Notes under the pieces: generated by a model
Told to the model about the DNA's origin: nothing
What the model saw: only the letters and a program-made list of their open reading frames with translations
Database searches by the model: none
Translations under genes and position numbers: made by a program
Shown here: positions 22,846 to 34,960 of the stretch, one piece after another
Layout: each line of letters opens with the position of its first letter
Position numbering within the stretch: position 1 is the first letter of the stretch
Origin: Nymphalis io
Taxonomy: Eukaryota; Arthropoda; Insecta; Lepidoptera; Nymphalidae
NCBI RefSeq assembly: GCF_905147045.1
Contig: NC_065918.1
Location: 1,178,001 to 1,242,000, forward strand
Length of the DNA: 64,000 nt
Direction: 5' to 3'

Positions 22846-22901
22846 CATCAGGTGGCCCATATGCTCGTCCGCCTTCCTATTCTATAAAAAAAAAAAAAAA
22901 A
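22846..22901 (+). mobile_element. Family-1 SINE-like element, 3' stub
   Basis: tcatcaggtggcccatatgc to an A-run: only the last 55 bases of the family, a 5'-truncated insertion. Confidence 0.85.
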
Positions 22902-24479
22902 TACAATAAAAATAATTCGTCCATATTTTGTGTTGTGTTTGACATATTATTTATGATTTCTTTGTAATCTTTTTATGTTCCAGAGTTAAAACATTCCCGT
23001 TTAATGATATAAACTGAGATATATGCGAGCACTTAGAACCGTTTTCTATTTGTCATTACTGTTAAATGCAAATATGTTCAGTCAATCAGTCAGCGCAAGA
23101 ATTCAAATTTAATTATATTTAAATTAAATGTTATATTTAAATTAAATGTTAGTTTTCACTGTCGAATAGTACTCAACTACCTCATATTGACTCTTACTCA
23201 TTTCACCTTTGTTAGGATACCTCAAACTAAGAAAAACCAATATTTGAGACAGTTAGCTGAAATTTATTAATGTGTTGTTAACTGACGATGAGCTGAAAGC
23301 TAATTTGACGCTCATTTACGTTTTGGTTTATACGTTTCGTTATTACATCAATATAAATGAAACGAATACTAATTACAGTATCACTACAATGACATGATAA
23401 AAAATATGTATACCTACGACCGAAAAAATGACCGTGAACGAACTGAAAAATAGCGACGACCCTGGTTTTAGTGTAAAGCAAGCAACAACCCTCTATATAG
23501 CCTCTAGTATAGAGGACCATATTTTTCACGAACGTTCCCTTAAACTTTTAAACTTTGGGGAAGGAGTATTGGAATTAATATTAGGCTAATTAAATTAATG
23601 TCAGCGACGGTGGGAATAAGAGTTCGCTTACGTTTCAGCGTTAAAATAAGTAGGTACTTAATGACAACAAAACAAAGAATACATGATTACATAAAGCAAG
23701 TTAATTTAAAAAAAAAATTTGCTTCAAATTCCTCGCATATTTAAAATTATTATATGATACAACACATATTGGAGTGATTACCAAAATCAAAAACTGACGG
23801 ATATCGATACTTGAATGTTCTAAAGATGTGCGTAAAGCGTGCGAGTGTAAGCTAATATAATCTTTATAATTTATTTTAATAAGGGCGTGTTGTGCTTGAC
23901 GCTAAACAAGATAGAGTGACTTGCATAGGCACGGTGGTCCATAACAAATGCCGACCACTAGATACATTTTTTAGTACAGATTACAAAGTGATCAGACTGT
24001 TGCATTATGTTTTAAATATAAAATTAAGGTGTGTAAATTTGATCACGGACTTCTACGTAGGTATTAATTTTTTTTTTCTCTTTATATGTATATTTTCTTT
24101 TGGTGATTCCTCATGCCTCGTGCTTTGGTAATTAGGAGTTAAATTTCAACATCGAATTTATTTATGCAACGTTTCAGACGCGGTTATTTTACATGTAGCG
24201 AGTTGGACGCGGTCTCATATATCTAATTAAGCTTCATCTAGCGTTATAATAAAATCAATCATTCTATTTCGACATATACATTTAATTTAAAGCATTACCA
24301 TTTATCATTCATATAAGTTTCCGAATGCGATGACCACGATAATAATATTACATATTTTTCTTTTTAAAGAAAACAATACATATATTTCTTATGTTATTTC
24401 GGTAATCTAACAATAAGTTTTGCTACAAAGACGAATTTTCGGGTCATTTTGACACTTCAAAACTTTTCTATCAGATTAT
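22902..24479. other. No gene seen
   Basis: AT-rich intergenic DNA with the tandem duplication at 23.1 kb. Frames at 23.3-23.5 and 23.9-24.1 kb lack coding character. Confidence 0.5.
23114..23149. repeat. 18-bp tandem duplication
   Basis: tatatttaaattaaatgt is repeated exactly twice head to tail. Confidence 0.9.
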
Positions 24480-24674
24480 TTAGTTGTCTGTCTGTTTGAA
24501 GATTACTCTGGCTATATCGGCTGGCGACATGAAAGGTGCGGTGCGTCGACTGAGGATGATATATGGATAGTCTATGATGCGCTTCTTTGATGCCACGTCA
24601 ATATCTGTTAGTGGCTCGAGTGGATAGCAACGATCCACTAAACTAGGATACGGTACCTTCGAAGGTGATCTCAT
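24480..24674 (-). CDS. Short single-exon ORF, 64 aa, unknown
   Basis: ATG at 24674 to a stop at 24480. The ORF is GC-richer and more codon-like than its surroundings. It reads MRSPSKVPYPSLVDRCYPLE, continues through ASKKRIIDYPYIILSRR and ends FKQTDN. It has no hydrophobic segment and is rich in Pro, Tyr and Arg/Lys. An in-frame stop lies nine codons upstream, so this ATG is the first possible start. A perfect TATA box (TATATAAAG, 24705-24697) sits about 30 nt before the ATG. That would put the transcription start almost on the start codon, so either the leader is tiny or the TATA is coincidental. No homologue is recognised. It could be a small testis-type or cytoskeletal gene, or an exapted repeat. 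Confidence 0.4.
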   Translation of the reverse strand: MRSPSKVPYPSLVDRCYPLEPLTDIDVASKKRIIDYPYIILSRRTAPFMSPADIARVIFKQTDN

Positions 24675-25006
24675 AATGAAATTAATAGTAATCAGTCTTT
24701 ATATAAATATAATTGAATCTCTTTTGATAATTTAAAAAAGTAAATACCAAGTCAAATAGTTTTACGAATTCGCATTGTCGTTTGTTTGTTATTGTTGATG
24801 TGAATTGTTTATGACTGAAATAATATTAAATTACTTAGTACGAATTTTGTAACTTAAGTTTAAAATATATAGTAATAATATTATTGTAGTATCTTCGAAT
24901 ATTTATAACACAACTTTTAAAGCTATTTATAATATTCTTTCCCTACCACTGTCTTGCACACTTTATCCAAACTCCCTTTTGTGTTATACCTTCTCCACAG
25001 TAAATA

Positions 25007-25213
25007 ATGGCTCAAGGAACAGATCAGTTCGGGGCCAGAGGTCGGAATTCCAACGTGAGGGGGTTAAGGAAACCCTGTAGTCTTTTCCAATGTATGAAGA
25101 AGCGAGACACACACGTTTGGACCACGACGCTCCAACAATTGGACAGTAATTTGCAATTAGGATGCGATGTGATGTGGTTAATAAAAAAACGATTCTATGA
25201 ATTTGGCCAATGA
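25007..25213 (+). CDS. 68-codon ORF after a good acceptor, doubtful
   Basis: A pyrimidine-rich tract and ccttctccacag precede TAAATAATGGCTCAAGG, so an exon could begin at 25002 with the ATG six bases in. The product (MAQGTDQF..., ending FYEFGQ) has no recognisable feature. It could be a terminal exon of a plus-strand transcript or coincidence. Confidence 0.2.
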   Translation: MAQGTDQFGARGRNSNVRGLRKPCSLFQCMKKRDTHVWTTTLQQLDSNLQLGCDVMWLIKKRFYEFGQ

Positions 25214-26094
25214 AACCAACGTTGGCTGGCTTGAGGATAATTCTATATTCTACCCCTTTTATATTAAGATTTTCATGAAGACAATATGGCTTTTATTTAT
25301 TTTATTTATTAATTTCAACAAAATATTAATATTTATTTTTATTCTTGGCCCTATTGGTCTTAAGCCTTGTCAGCTTGTTTGGGTGCTTGGTTGATGTAGA
25401 CAATCTGCTTAAAGGAAGGTTGCAATAGTTGGACCACCCTAAAAACTTAAGAAAGATTCATTTGAAAGTATTTCGTTACGTCACAATATTAATTTGATGA
25501 ACCCACTTCTGATGTACCCGTGTTGCCTATTAGTTTACAAGTTAAATTATTTAATATATTCATTTTCAGTATCATCACATATTTATTCATGTAAATAGTT
25601 GATGACGTATTTTGTGAAATAATAATTTGCGAAAATAATTTGTGTAATATTTATTTTATTCTATAAGACAACATCAAAGTGATAAAGCTCTTTGAATGAA
25701 CCGCTCCAATCATAGCGACGTCTCAAGTTACAAGTACTATTCAGTGACCTTTATTGTTTAACATGACGCATGGAACGCAATGTTACTTCTGGAATGAAGG
25801 AAGTGTGAAAGTGGCTTTGTAGAGAACGAATGTTACATAGCTCTTAAATAAAGCTAGCAAAGATAATCTTATATGGAATAACACAAGCAACAACATTTTA
25901 TTGAAAATATGTATATATATACACAAGTTATTAATAAGTTGTTAAGAATAAAAATACAATAAATTACTACTTTTCACCCGCAGCTTCGGCTGCGCGTCCA
26001 TCCCAGTTTCCAACCTTTGCATTTGATTCAATACTATAACATGACAATTCAAAAGCGTTGTTATGAGTCGTTTGAATGTGTACAAAGAACGAGG

Positions 26095-26175
26095 ACCCGA
26101 AGACGTGTGAACTGCGGGGTCCCACAGAGGTCATTTTTGAGGCCGTGGACCGTTCGGGGCTTAAAAGATAAGGCA
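26095..26175 (+). mobile_element. Possible tiny reverse-transcriptase remnant
   Basis: NCGVPQRSFLRPW resembles the GVPQGSxLGP box of non-LTR reverse transcriptases, with R for G twice. It is preceded at 25973-26000 by cacccgcagcttcggctg, similar to the GC-rich 3' text of RTE-type LINEs. Short and degenerate. Confidence 0.3.
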
Positions 26176-26989
26176 TCACATAAATTAACCACCACACGTT
26201 TAAAAATCAATAAATAATAAATAGTATTCGATATCTATTTTTATATTTACCATTTACCACATTTATGTTATTTGCAATGAATTATCGAAATTTAATTAAT
26301 GATCGAAGCCGAGTTTACATAAATTAGGTACAACTCATAAAATAATCAATCGTGATGGAAACAAGTGCATTAATTTGCCCAATATTTGTTGTTCATGAAA
26401 AACGTAAGCGGATTAACTATGAACTATCTAGCAGAGGTCACACGCTTAGGGTTGTCAACAATGCTTAAATTATAAATCAGTATTAGTACGAAATATAAAA
26501 TAAAAGACTTTACACATACAGAATAAAATCATTTTAAACGACTGTTTTCTGTTTCGATTTATTTTATACATTCTTAAGTTATTCGGATATTATTGATATG
26601 GTATTAATATTTGTACTCATGTCGGTATTTATCATGTTCAAATTTCGATCCAAATTTTCATCATATAAATATATATTTGTTATAAATACATCCAAAGACA
26701 ATTGGACACCAAAAACTCAACCTATTTGTCAAATCATACGTTACAATAATATAATACGTTATAAAAAATATTGAATGAACTTACTCTAATGGGATGGAAT
26801 TTTCTAATAATTAATATTAATAGCATTTAATAGCATACTTTTCATTTCGCTTTAAATAAATTTTATTTTTATTTATTTGGGAAACATACAGCATAATATA
26901 ATACATAAAATTTAGTAACAAAATAAATTTCACTTAAGCCAACAAAGTTAAATTGAGAATAAAAAACGACAGAATGTATAACCTAGGTT

Positions 26990-27170
26990 GTAATAAAGTT
27001 TGGCAACCCTAGGCACGCTTCGCATTGACGGCACGCGCCTCACAATCACTCGAAGGTTCCTTCCAACACCGCCTACCTTTTTAAATGCGTTATAAACGCC
27101 TCGATAGTTTTTCGAGGGTTCGCTGATAAAGTTAAATCTCGGATGGGATTTTTTTGCTGATACCGTTTTT
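26990..27170. promoter_or_regulatory. GC-richer non-coding island
   Basis: ggcaccgctt-type sequence with cacgcttcgcattgacggca, cgaaggttccttccaacacc and a TTTTTCGAGGGTTCG stretch. No open frame. Candidate regulatory element; nothing more specific can be read. Confidence 0.25.
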
Positions 27171-27699
27171 ATCGGAATGAAATGCGTTCAAAAATTTAAT
27201 TTTCGTATAACATTTTATGCAAAGTTTAATTTATATGGACTTTATGTAATTATTAATTATATATTCAAATTATGACAAAACAAAATTATTTAGTTATCCT
27301 TTTATTATCGAATAAAATTGGACTCAAAAAAGCCACCACGCCACTTGACGTTAAGTGAACACCAGTACCGATTGGCGAGGTCTGAATACAATTTAATATG
27401 TCAGGCAATAGCCCCGCTGTGGCTGGACCACTCGTAGGTAATATGTTGTGTATTTAAAAATACTTAATGTAATTGATTTCAGTTTATTTATTTTATACTA
27501 TCCAACTTTACATTATTTATTGTTAAAGAGAGCCTACAGTTCCTTTTTAAAATCAGCATTATAAACTTATTGAAAACAGTATTACCTATGTGAAGTTATT
27601 AAACATTTTAATTCGGTCTCATGTATTAATTTAACTTCTGATAGTAGTTGTATATGTAAAATAAATAAAAATACATCGTTATTGGTAAAATAATGATTG

Positions 27700-27935
27700 G
27701 ACTAGTTGGACATAGGTTCATACATACCCAGGAGGCACCGCTTTGTACTACCCAACACCCGTAACTTAGTTTACCATCACGGCGTTGTTAACATCAAAGC
27801 ATTTCCTCTGTAAATACAAAGAGAATATCTTGTATTTTTCCCAGACGCCCGCATGTCGCTGTTTGCCGTTGCGAATATTGTTACCAAAGGGAGGCAGCCC
27901 CTGAATTATCCGCTATTGTAACAAATTGCTACTGT
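27700..27935. promoter_or_regulatory. Motif-dense island (TCF-, ETS- and Sox-like sites)
   Basis: Includes catcaaagcatttcctctg (TCF-like ATCAAAG next to an ETS-like TTTCCT), gcgaatattgttaccaaa (Sox-like ATTGTT) and ctgaattatccg (homeodomain-like). Candidate enhancer. Confidence 0.33.
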
Positions 27936-29639
27936 TAGTATCTACCTAAGTATGTAAAAATTTAAAATTAATATACTTCTCAAGTATGCTCTTAAAATAA
28001 GTTATATTATATATAACTACTCTATATATAATATAATATAACTCTTAAAATTATTATCAATAAAAACTAGCTTTGATATATCGAATTAAAAAATATTTTT
28101 CTTGAGCTAACTAATTTTGTGTGTAAATTGCAAAATATAATTATAAACAATATATATTGTTTATATATTTATATTTATATATATGAAAAATATAAAAATT
28201 ATATCTTACGTTAGGTACTACCTACATAATGACATTGCCGTGGCCGCATGAATTCACATGTATGCACTTTCAAAATGGTACCAACTAACCGCTTACTTTT
28301 TATAATATCTGTATTTTATTTTGTATAGCATAATTTACATAATCTTGACTCATCTATCAACATTTACATTTTAATTCATACCTATTTAAAGATATATAAA
28401 AAATTGACAATCATATTTTCCAATAACTACTATTATTTTATTAAAACGTACTTCTTTATATTTAAAGAAAAATCAAGAAGACAATCGCTACTAATGCGAA
28501 ATTATTGTTGAAAGTGGAGATAAATAGACCTCACGGTGACATATGTTCCCTTTGTGACAAAGTACCTAACTAAGCTATTTTAACGAAAATTATTAACATT
28601 ATACAACATAATATATAATCTTAATATACTGTTTATCTTCGCCGTGAAAAGAGAAATGTCAGAAATACCTGTTATAGATATCAGAGTCGAAACGATCACC
28701 TCGGAGATATTCCAAGAAAATATGAATATTTAAAAGAAGCGCTAATCCGTTATAGCTTTAAAATATACAAATATTTTAAAATGATTTTAAGCAACTTTAT
28801 AATGAAAGTAATTATAGATTTCTTTTTTTTATATTACAGGAGGTGTAAACTTGTGCTTAAACATTTCACTTTGTATATGGGGCCAGGTACTGTCGGTTAA
28901 TTCGTAGACACTTGGCAACCGTAGTTGTGCAAAGTGATTATAGAATGTGTTGGAACCATTTAATTAATAAGATGACAGTTCGGTTGCTATTATTTACATT
29001 TGATGTTGATGAAATTTAAGCATCCTTGATTTTTATATATATAGAAATTGAGATCCCGCTGGACTTGTTATACAGTTGTGATAAATGCTTATATTCTATG
29101 GTCAATAACAAATCAGTTCGGTCTGGAGGTGGCCACGGTTATCTTCATCTGGTCTCTTGCTTCTGTAGATACGTAATTATGTATTGCACGCGTCATTGCT
29201 CTCAACCCCCGCTGTGTTGGATTAAATAATTTTGATACTTGACTTTAGAAAAAAAATAGAAATAAAATATTTCTCACTCAATCTTCCTAAAATCATAATA
29301 TTAGGTAAGTGGGAATAGTAAAATAATGTCGATGTGTCCCGTGGTCAGTCACTCTGAATGATTCCTGTTTTAGTTTTTGAGTAAATTCTATGTATAAAGA
29401 AAACGAATATAATGTATAATTGGCTTGTATATTTATAGCATTTATTTGTACTTGATCTTACTTTTAAATAAGTCATGACATTAAAAACACCACTTGTATT
29501 CAAATATGCCATTCGAATTTCAAATAATCCAATGATTCTAACTTACTATGCATAATTCAAAGAGTACTTTTATTAATAAGTCGATTAACATCAGCCTGCT
29601 CTAAATACATATAACTTCGTCAGCGAAATTTGGAAAAAA

Positions 29640-29860
29640 AACAAGTATCAAGATTTCAAGTCGCGTCGCTGTACAAATGTCAGCGAGCGGTGATTACACA
29701 GGACTAATTCGATAAATAGGGCTCCTCAAACCCTCCCGACGCGGGCAATGTTTAACTGAATTTATTACTTGATTGCATCGCTTGTGCGACGCACTTGTTA
29801 CGACATGTTTGATGGCCGTAATTGCAGTGTTTTGACATATTGAATGCGTGTAAAACCATA
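29640..29860. promoter_or_regulatory. GC-richer non-coding island
   Basis: tcaagtcgcgtcgctgtaca, tcccgacgcgggcaatgttt and cttgtgcgacgcacttgtta, with several CG-containing words in an AT-rich region. No frame continues across it. Confidence 0.25.
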
Positions 29861-30779
29861 GTTTGTAATTGTATTAATTTACTTATCGAAACTTCATTCG
29901 GATTCGCTCTAAGCGAATTTTATTTGATGATGTCACAATGGAAATATATTTATGAAAAATTATTTATAATTTGATTTTGAAAATTTAATTGTCAGTAAAC
30001 AATTTGCTCTTGTTTTATGAAATATATTTTATATAAAAAAATATTTATTATTTATATTTCACACTATTCTAATCAATTTGTAAGTAGAGACTCTAGTATT
30101 AATTCTTTTGTACTTTTATTATGTCTCCGGTGAGTTTTTATGAAAAATAAACCTGGGTATAAACATAATGTAGGTACCTACCTAATAGGTACATTTTAAA
30201 ATTATAGAAAATTTAATGTTACACGTGAATTAAAAAAAAAAAAACAGAAAAGAAAAGAAAATCAATCAGAATTAATATTCTTATATTTATAAATGGTGAG
30301 CTAATTTAGGGGTTTTACTGCGCTGCTCTACTACTCATATCAGAAACAACAGATTTTTTTTGTTACATGAGTAAATTTACAAGATTTACCATCACCTTCG
30401 ATGACGACTTCAATTGTAAGAAAACAAATAATGTAATGTATTTCAGACGCTACGTGCTTATGAATAACATCCATTCTGTTCACCTAGATGTTAATCAAAA
30501 ATATCATTAAATGCAAATTTACGATTATCGATAAAATAGCAGTCGATATTTCCATGTTAAAAATGTAAAAAATAAGTATGTATTGTATATATATTGACTG
30601 GAACACTGGCGCTGATAATGTTGAATATATTTTACAATGAATAAGTTTTCACTAAGAAAACATCGAATAGAAATGAGTTGGCGCTGATCACTTCGCAAGG
30701 CGATCGTTAACAAGCAATCAAGTCAATAAATAAATCCTGTCTTTGGTTATTAAGTTTACATAGCTAGTTCCTACCGTTT

Positions 30780-30965
30780 TAATCGGCACTTACTCATGGG
30801 AATGTAATTTAAAAGACACGGGGATAGCTCCCGAGCGCTTATTACAGTTTATTGTTATTAGTACTTCGCCAGCAGACGACCTATTGTTGATGCCATATCG
30901 TCTATTATTAGACGGACGATAATATTCCCTTAGCATTTACGCGATCATAACATTGATTCCTATTC
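30780..30965. promoter_or_regulatory. Non-coding island with repeated ATTGTT and CGTCTATTA words
   Basis: ttattgttattagtacttcg, cctattgttgatgccatatc and tcgtctattattagacggac. The last contains an inverted repeat cgtcta/tagacg. Candidate Sox/Fox-type enhancer. Confidence 0.25.
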
Positions 30966-31569
30966 TGTAAGATTCGTTCTTTAAAAACCAACATAAATTG
31001 AATACAATTTCATCATTAGTTTGATAATAAAATTTAATGATTTCACGAATAAGGAAATTATCTTGTGATTTATTTAAATATATTTTCAACAAACAAGACT
31101 GTACAATAAATTATATTTTATGATTCAAAGAGCATAGCGTATTAAATAAAACATGATAGTTGATATGCTTTAAAATTATAGTTAAATTGGTACAGAAAGC
31201 CGTTATGAGTCGGTGGATATAATATGGGCATCGTAAACGAAGATCGCGGCTTCAAGCACTTACGAGTTTTCATTTTTTGTAAATATAAATTTGCCCAGCG
31301 GTAGGACATTTAACGCCAGTTTATGTTTCTAAATTTTTATAGGAGAACCTGAAATACAAATAATAATATAATACGGCAAAATATAGTAATACGTAAACGT
31401 AATATACAAATGAAAAAAAAGTATGATTAACTTAGGTTGTTTTTTTTTTTTAAATTAAACGTCTATAATAAGGCAATAAAAGTTAATAGCTTTTAATGAA
31501 GTGGAGTATATTCTATTTTGATTTAACTTTATGTTACAAATATCAAATATATTTTCTACATTTGTAAAA

Positions 31570-31630
31570 CGTTTTTGTATCGCGGTAAGCGCACGCGCCG
31601 CCGCCCGCCGTCCGCCACGCTTCGTTACCA
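31570..31630. promoter_or_regulatory. Very GC-rich 50-bp patch
   Basis: cgcggtaagcgcacgcgccg followed by ccgcccgccgtccgccacgc: the highest CpG density in this part of the window. Possible promoter or binding-site cluster. No start exon is recognised beside it. Confidence 0.3.
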
Positions 31631-31689
31631 ATAAGTATGATTTAGTTCGATTGTTGACATTTTATAATAATAATATATAGACACAACTA

Positions 31690-32000
31690 TAAAGAAGCCG
31701 GGATACTAAACAATTTTGTCTGTGGCAGGAAATTTGAAAGTGCATATTTTGGGTCATCGACAACGTTGTTACAAAGAATAGTCAAAGGCGCAGGAGATAT
31801 TAAAGTGCACAATTGTCACCGCAAACACATGCGCAGTCTCTATTCTCACAATCTTTTAGTTCGATGGGGTGGCAATATGAAATGACGGGATACATCGGAC
31901 GCAGGACCAACGGCTTTTTCAGCGAACGGGACTGTAGCACTGCTATCCTACATTGTTACTGGTACTGAGACTTGACCGAAAAACATACTAACCTTTGTTT
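31690..32000. promoter_or_regulatory. Candidate enhancer with paired Sox-type palindromes
   Basis: cgACAACGTTGTtac and gcACAATTGTcacc are both inverted ACAA/TTGT pairs about 60 bp apart. Runx-like sites (tctgtggcag, tcaccgcaaaca) and a Fox-like ctttgtttac near the right end accompany them. Confidence 0.35.
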
Positions 32001-32544
32001 ACTAGAGCCAGGATTGCAACGCGAGACCTGGGGATCTGCATTTGAACAAGCGAACCACTAGATTTATATAAACCTTCTAACTATCCGTAAACGCCTTCTG
32101 GATATGCTACCCCCTTTCACCATTACACTGCCGTCAAACAGTTTTTATTTTATTTTCAAGATTCGGTATAGAGAGAGATTTGATCAAGAATCGGTGTAAT
32201 TACACAACGGACGTAGGAAGTCAAAGGAACGGTATCTCCTTGCTCGTCAACGAGTGACTAAGTGAATTTTCCGTGGTATAATTTCGTCCTGCATTTTATG
32301 CGACTTAATAAAATTTACATAATTTAAACTCTTTTCCTTTTTGAAATAGTTTACAAAAGGCACGTTTCATCATAATATTAAAGTTATTTGTAATTATATT
32401 ATTTAATTTATGTTTCCTGTCCTTTTATAAAAAGAACGAAAAATTTACGTCAATTTTTGATAACACATAAATAAAAATAAACGAAGATATTTAGCAATTT
32501 AAAAAATCCAAGTCGAAGAAATGAGTTTAACATAATACGGTCCT

Positions 32545-33180
32545 CAAAAGGTCGTCCTCGTGCCGTGACAGCCGTGATATGTTTATCACTAAAGTGCAAA
32601 GATAAACGACAGCCATGTAGGTTTCGAATTATTCTTATAAATCTAGGTTATCAATTATTTTTAAACTGTCTTAAGACACAACCATGATACTTGCCCAGTA
32701 AATATAACAGGTTAATATGTAAAACGAAAACATCAAATGGTAGAATCATAATGGACGAAAAGTAACGAAGAATCTGTTTAGGAGCATTGGGATACACAAA
32801 AATCGTTTTTCAATTACAACACATTGTGACGTCCTAAGCTCGCGGACCTCCAAAACGGGCGGGCACCAGTTAAAAGCATTTAATAACTCGGGAAGCAGTA
32901 AATCAAAATTTGATTATGAGAATATGGAAAAAGATCCAATAAACCATGGAACATAACTCAAGACCGGGCGTGGATGAGATCTGAATGCATACGGTGAAAA
33001 AACTCGCTTTCATTACGGCATAATTTATTCGTCGCACAACTACTAAATATCTAAGTATTACAATAAAGCGCTTTATAGCGATCGGGCGTCGCTGCCGCGC
33101 GAAAAAACCGCGACTAACCTACACTCGATTTGCGTCGACCGTCAGCAAGAACAGTTGATACCTATTAAAAGCAACGCCAA
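32545..33180. promoter_or_regulatory. Cluster of GC-richer islands with GATA- and Cdx/Hox-type words
   Basis: Near 32.58 kb, atgtttatcac and aagataaacgac sit between two cagcc words. Near 33.03 kb is cggcataatttattcgtc. At 33064-33077 the perfect palindrome ATAAAGCGCTTTAT is followed by a GC-rich cgctgccgcgcg. Candidate regulatory module. Confidence 0.33.
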
Positions 33181-33424
33181 ATATTATGTTTCAAAGATAT
33201 ATTTTTAAATTAAAATGTTGGTCGGATAATATCTTACCATTATTTTAAGCTATAAAGTTTTATGTATTATGTAAAGGCAATTTTAACTTAGTCATTATCA
33301 TCGAATTTCTTGTGTCAAATATACTAAATGTCATAAAGTAAATATGTAACGTTTTAAAGTATCAAATCGTGTTAACGTATATATTTCTTATTTTTCTGAC
33401 TGTACATTCAACAAACCGTAATAA

Positions 33425-33640
33425 ATACGAGGCTCCATATATCTGTCGGCGGTTGGCGCGATATTATTTATGACGACCAGCGAATAAATCGCGCCGTATG
33501 TAAACAGCCAAGCGCATTCTACCCGAAGACGAGACTCGCAATCATTTCGGGTACAGCCAGCAGCTTCCTGCTCTGTGATGAGTCAGCTTGAGTTATATGT
33601 TTGCGCTTAAACCAATTTACTGCTGCCATATAACGAAGTC
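33425..33640. promoter_or_regulatory. GC-richer non-coding island
   Basis: ctgtcggcggttggcgcgat, gcgaataaatcgcgccgtat, and a duplicated ccagcagcttcctgctctg hairpin-like stretch (agcagcttcctgct). No coding frame. Confidence 0.27.
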
Positions 33641-33879
33641 CACCTCGACGGAACTTTTAAAATCTAAACTATATTATAAATATAATTGTTTGTTAATCAG
33701 TTTTTGTTAAGATATTCGTTATGTGTTCTGGAATTAAGGTGGAAATTTGTATTAAAATATATAACTGGAAATAATCATACTTACTCATGTATAAATAAAT
33801 ATATTGAATTAATGATACTTTTAATCTCATTTGTCGTACGGCAATATATTTTTCATGTATAATACTAGGTCGAGCTGGT

Positions 33880-33980
33880 GAAATTCATTCCGTCACTATT
33901 AATTATGCAAATCGTGAGGCAGACTTGCTGATGACGTCACACGTGCAATGATGTGGATTTACACATTACAGCTGATAATT
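33880..33980. promoter_or_regulatory. Dense composite site: homeodomain/POU, CRE, E-box
   Basis: In 100 bp: TTAATTATGCAAAT (octamer at 33905-33912), TGACGTCA (CRE, 33932-33939), CACGTG (33940-33945) and CAGCTG (33970-33975). The CRE and CACGTG are directly adjacent. This is the clearest enhancer-like sequence in the window. Confidence 0.42.
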
Positions 33981-34509
33981 GTTGCAATACCGGGTAGCAA
34001 CACGTCGACGCTGTCTCATTACGGTTGATTATTCAAATTTATTCAGTTCTCTCGCCCTTAGGGGAGCCTGCGCTGCAACGGCGGTTGTGCAGAACGATAC
34101 TGGATGGTATTTGCAGTTGAAAGCATTTCGATTCAACATTTTATTGATGTCAAATCAACGGGCACCACGCGCTTATTTTATTTAAACATACCAACAAATA
34201 TAATTAAAACACTTTTAATATCTATTAATGTTTGCTATAAATAGGAGTGTGTGTTTTTTTATATATCTTACTTTATATTGTTCAAACGACTCAACTGATT
34301 CTAATGAAATTTGTATTGTACTATTAATTTATTTAAAAAGGAAGGCTTGTATGTGTAGATAATATTGTTAATAATAATAATAAACATATTTCGTAATAGT
34401 ATATTTATATTAAAAACAAATATATATTTAAAAAGTGATTTCAAACTTTTGTTAAATAGTCCTAAAAAAATAGAGTCAGCCTTACAAAAAAATTGAAAGC
34501 GTTGTTTCT

Positions 34510-34676
34510 TTAGGTTGTTTCTTTTCTCAAATAGACTAGAAGTATTACAAAATAATAGAATAAATAGACGATACCAATGAGACAGAGAACAACACCCGCT
34601 CCGAGCACTGGTCCCACACGCTCTACCTCCTTACAAGTTTCAAGATGAATCGTACTTATTAAAGTACACCCTAATC
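34510..34676 (-). CDS. Small membrane protein, terminal exon
   Basis: Acceptor tatttttctag with a ctaata branch-like sequence upstream. It encodes LGCTLISTIHLETC, then ERVGPVLGAGVVLCLIGIV and the tail LVYLRKETT, then a stop. The Gly/Val/Leu pattern and charged tail are typical of real membrane exons. Confidence 0.72.
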
Positions 34677-34928
34677 CTAGAAAAATACAAAAACATATTA
34701 GTAAAGTGTTAAGTAAGAATATTTTATTTATTACGTGAATTAGTAAGTTATTCATATTTTCAGAATAACCGTTTATTACTAATAAAAAAAATCAGGACTG
34801 CCCTGCCAAAACACGAGCTACTTGTCAGCCAGTGTTATTCATGATGATAGATTCTACTGATACCACAAACGCACTAGAACATCTAAATCTGTCCAGGCAT
34901 TTAATATTGATGGTGAAATAAGAAAACT

Positions 34929-34960
<32 letters not shown>

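Noticed and set aside
34677..34755. The 81-codon ORF starting at 34755 as a gene on its own
   Set aside because: Its first 25 codons are intron sequence ending in a textbook acceptor (tatttttctag). The true exon starts at 34676 and joins two upstream exons.
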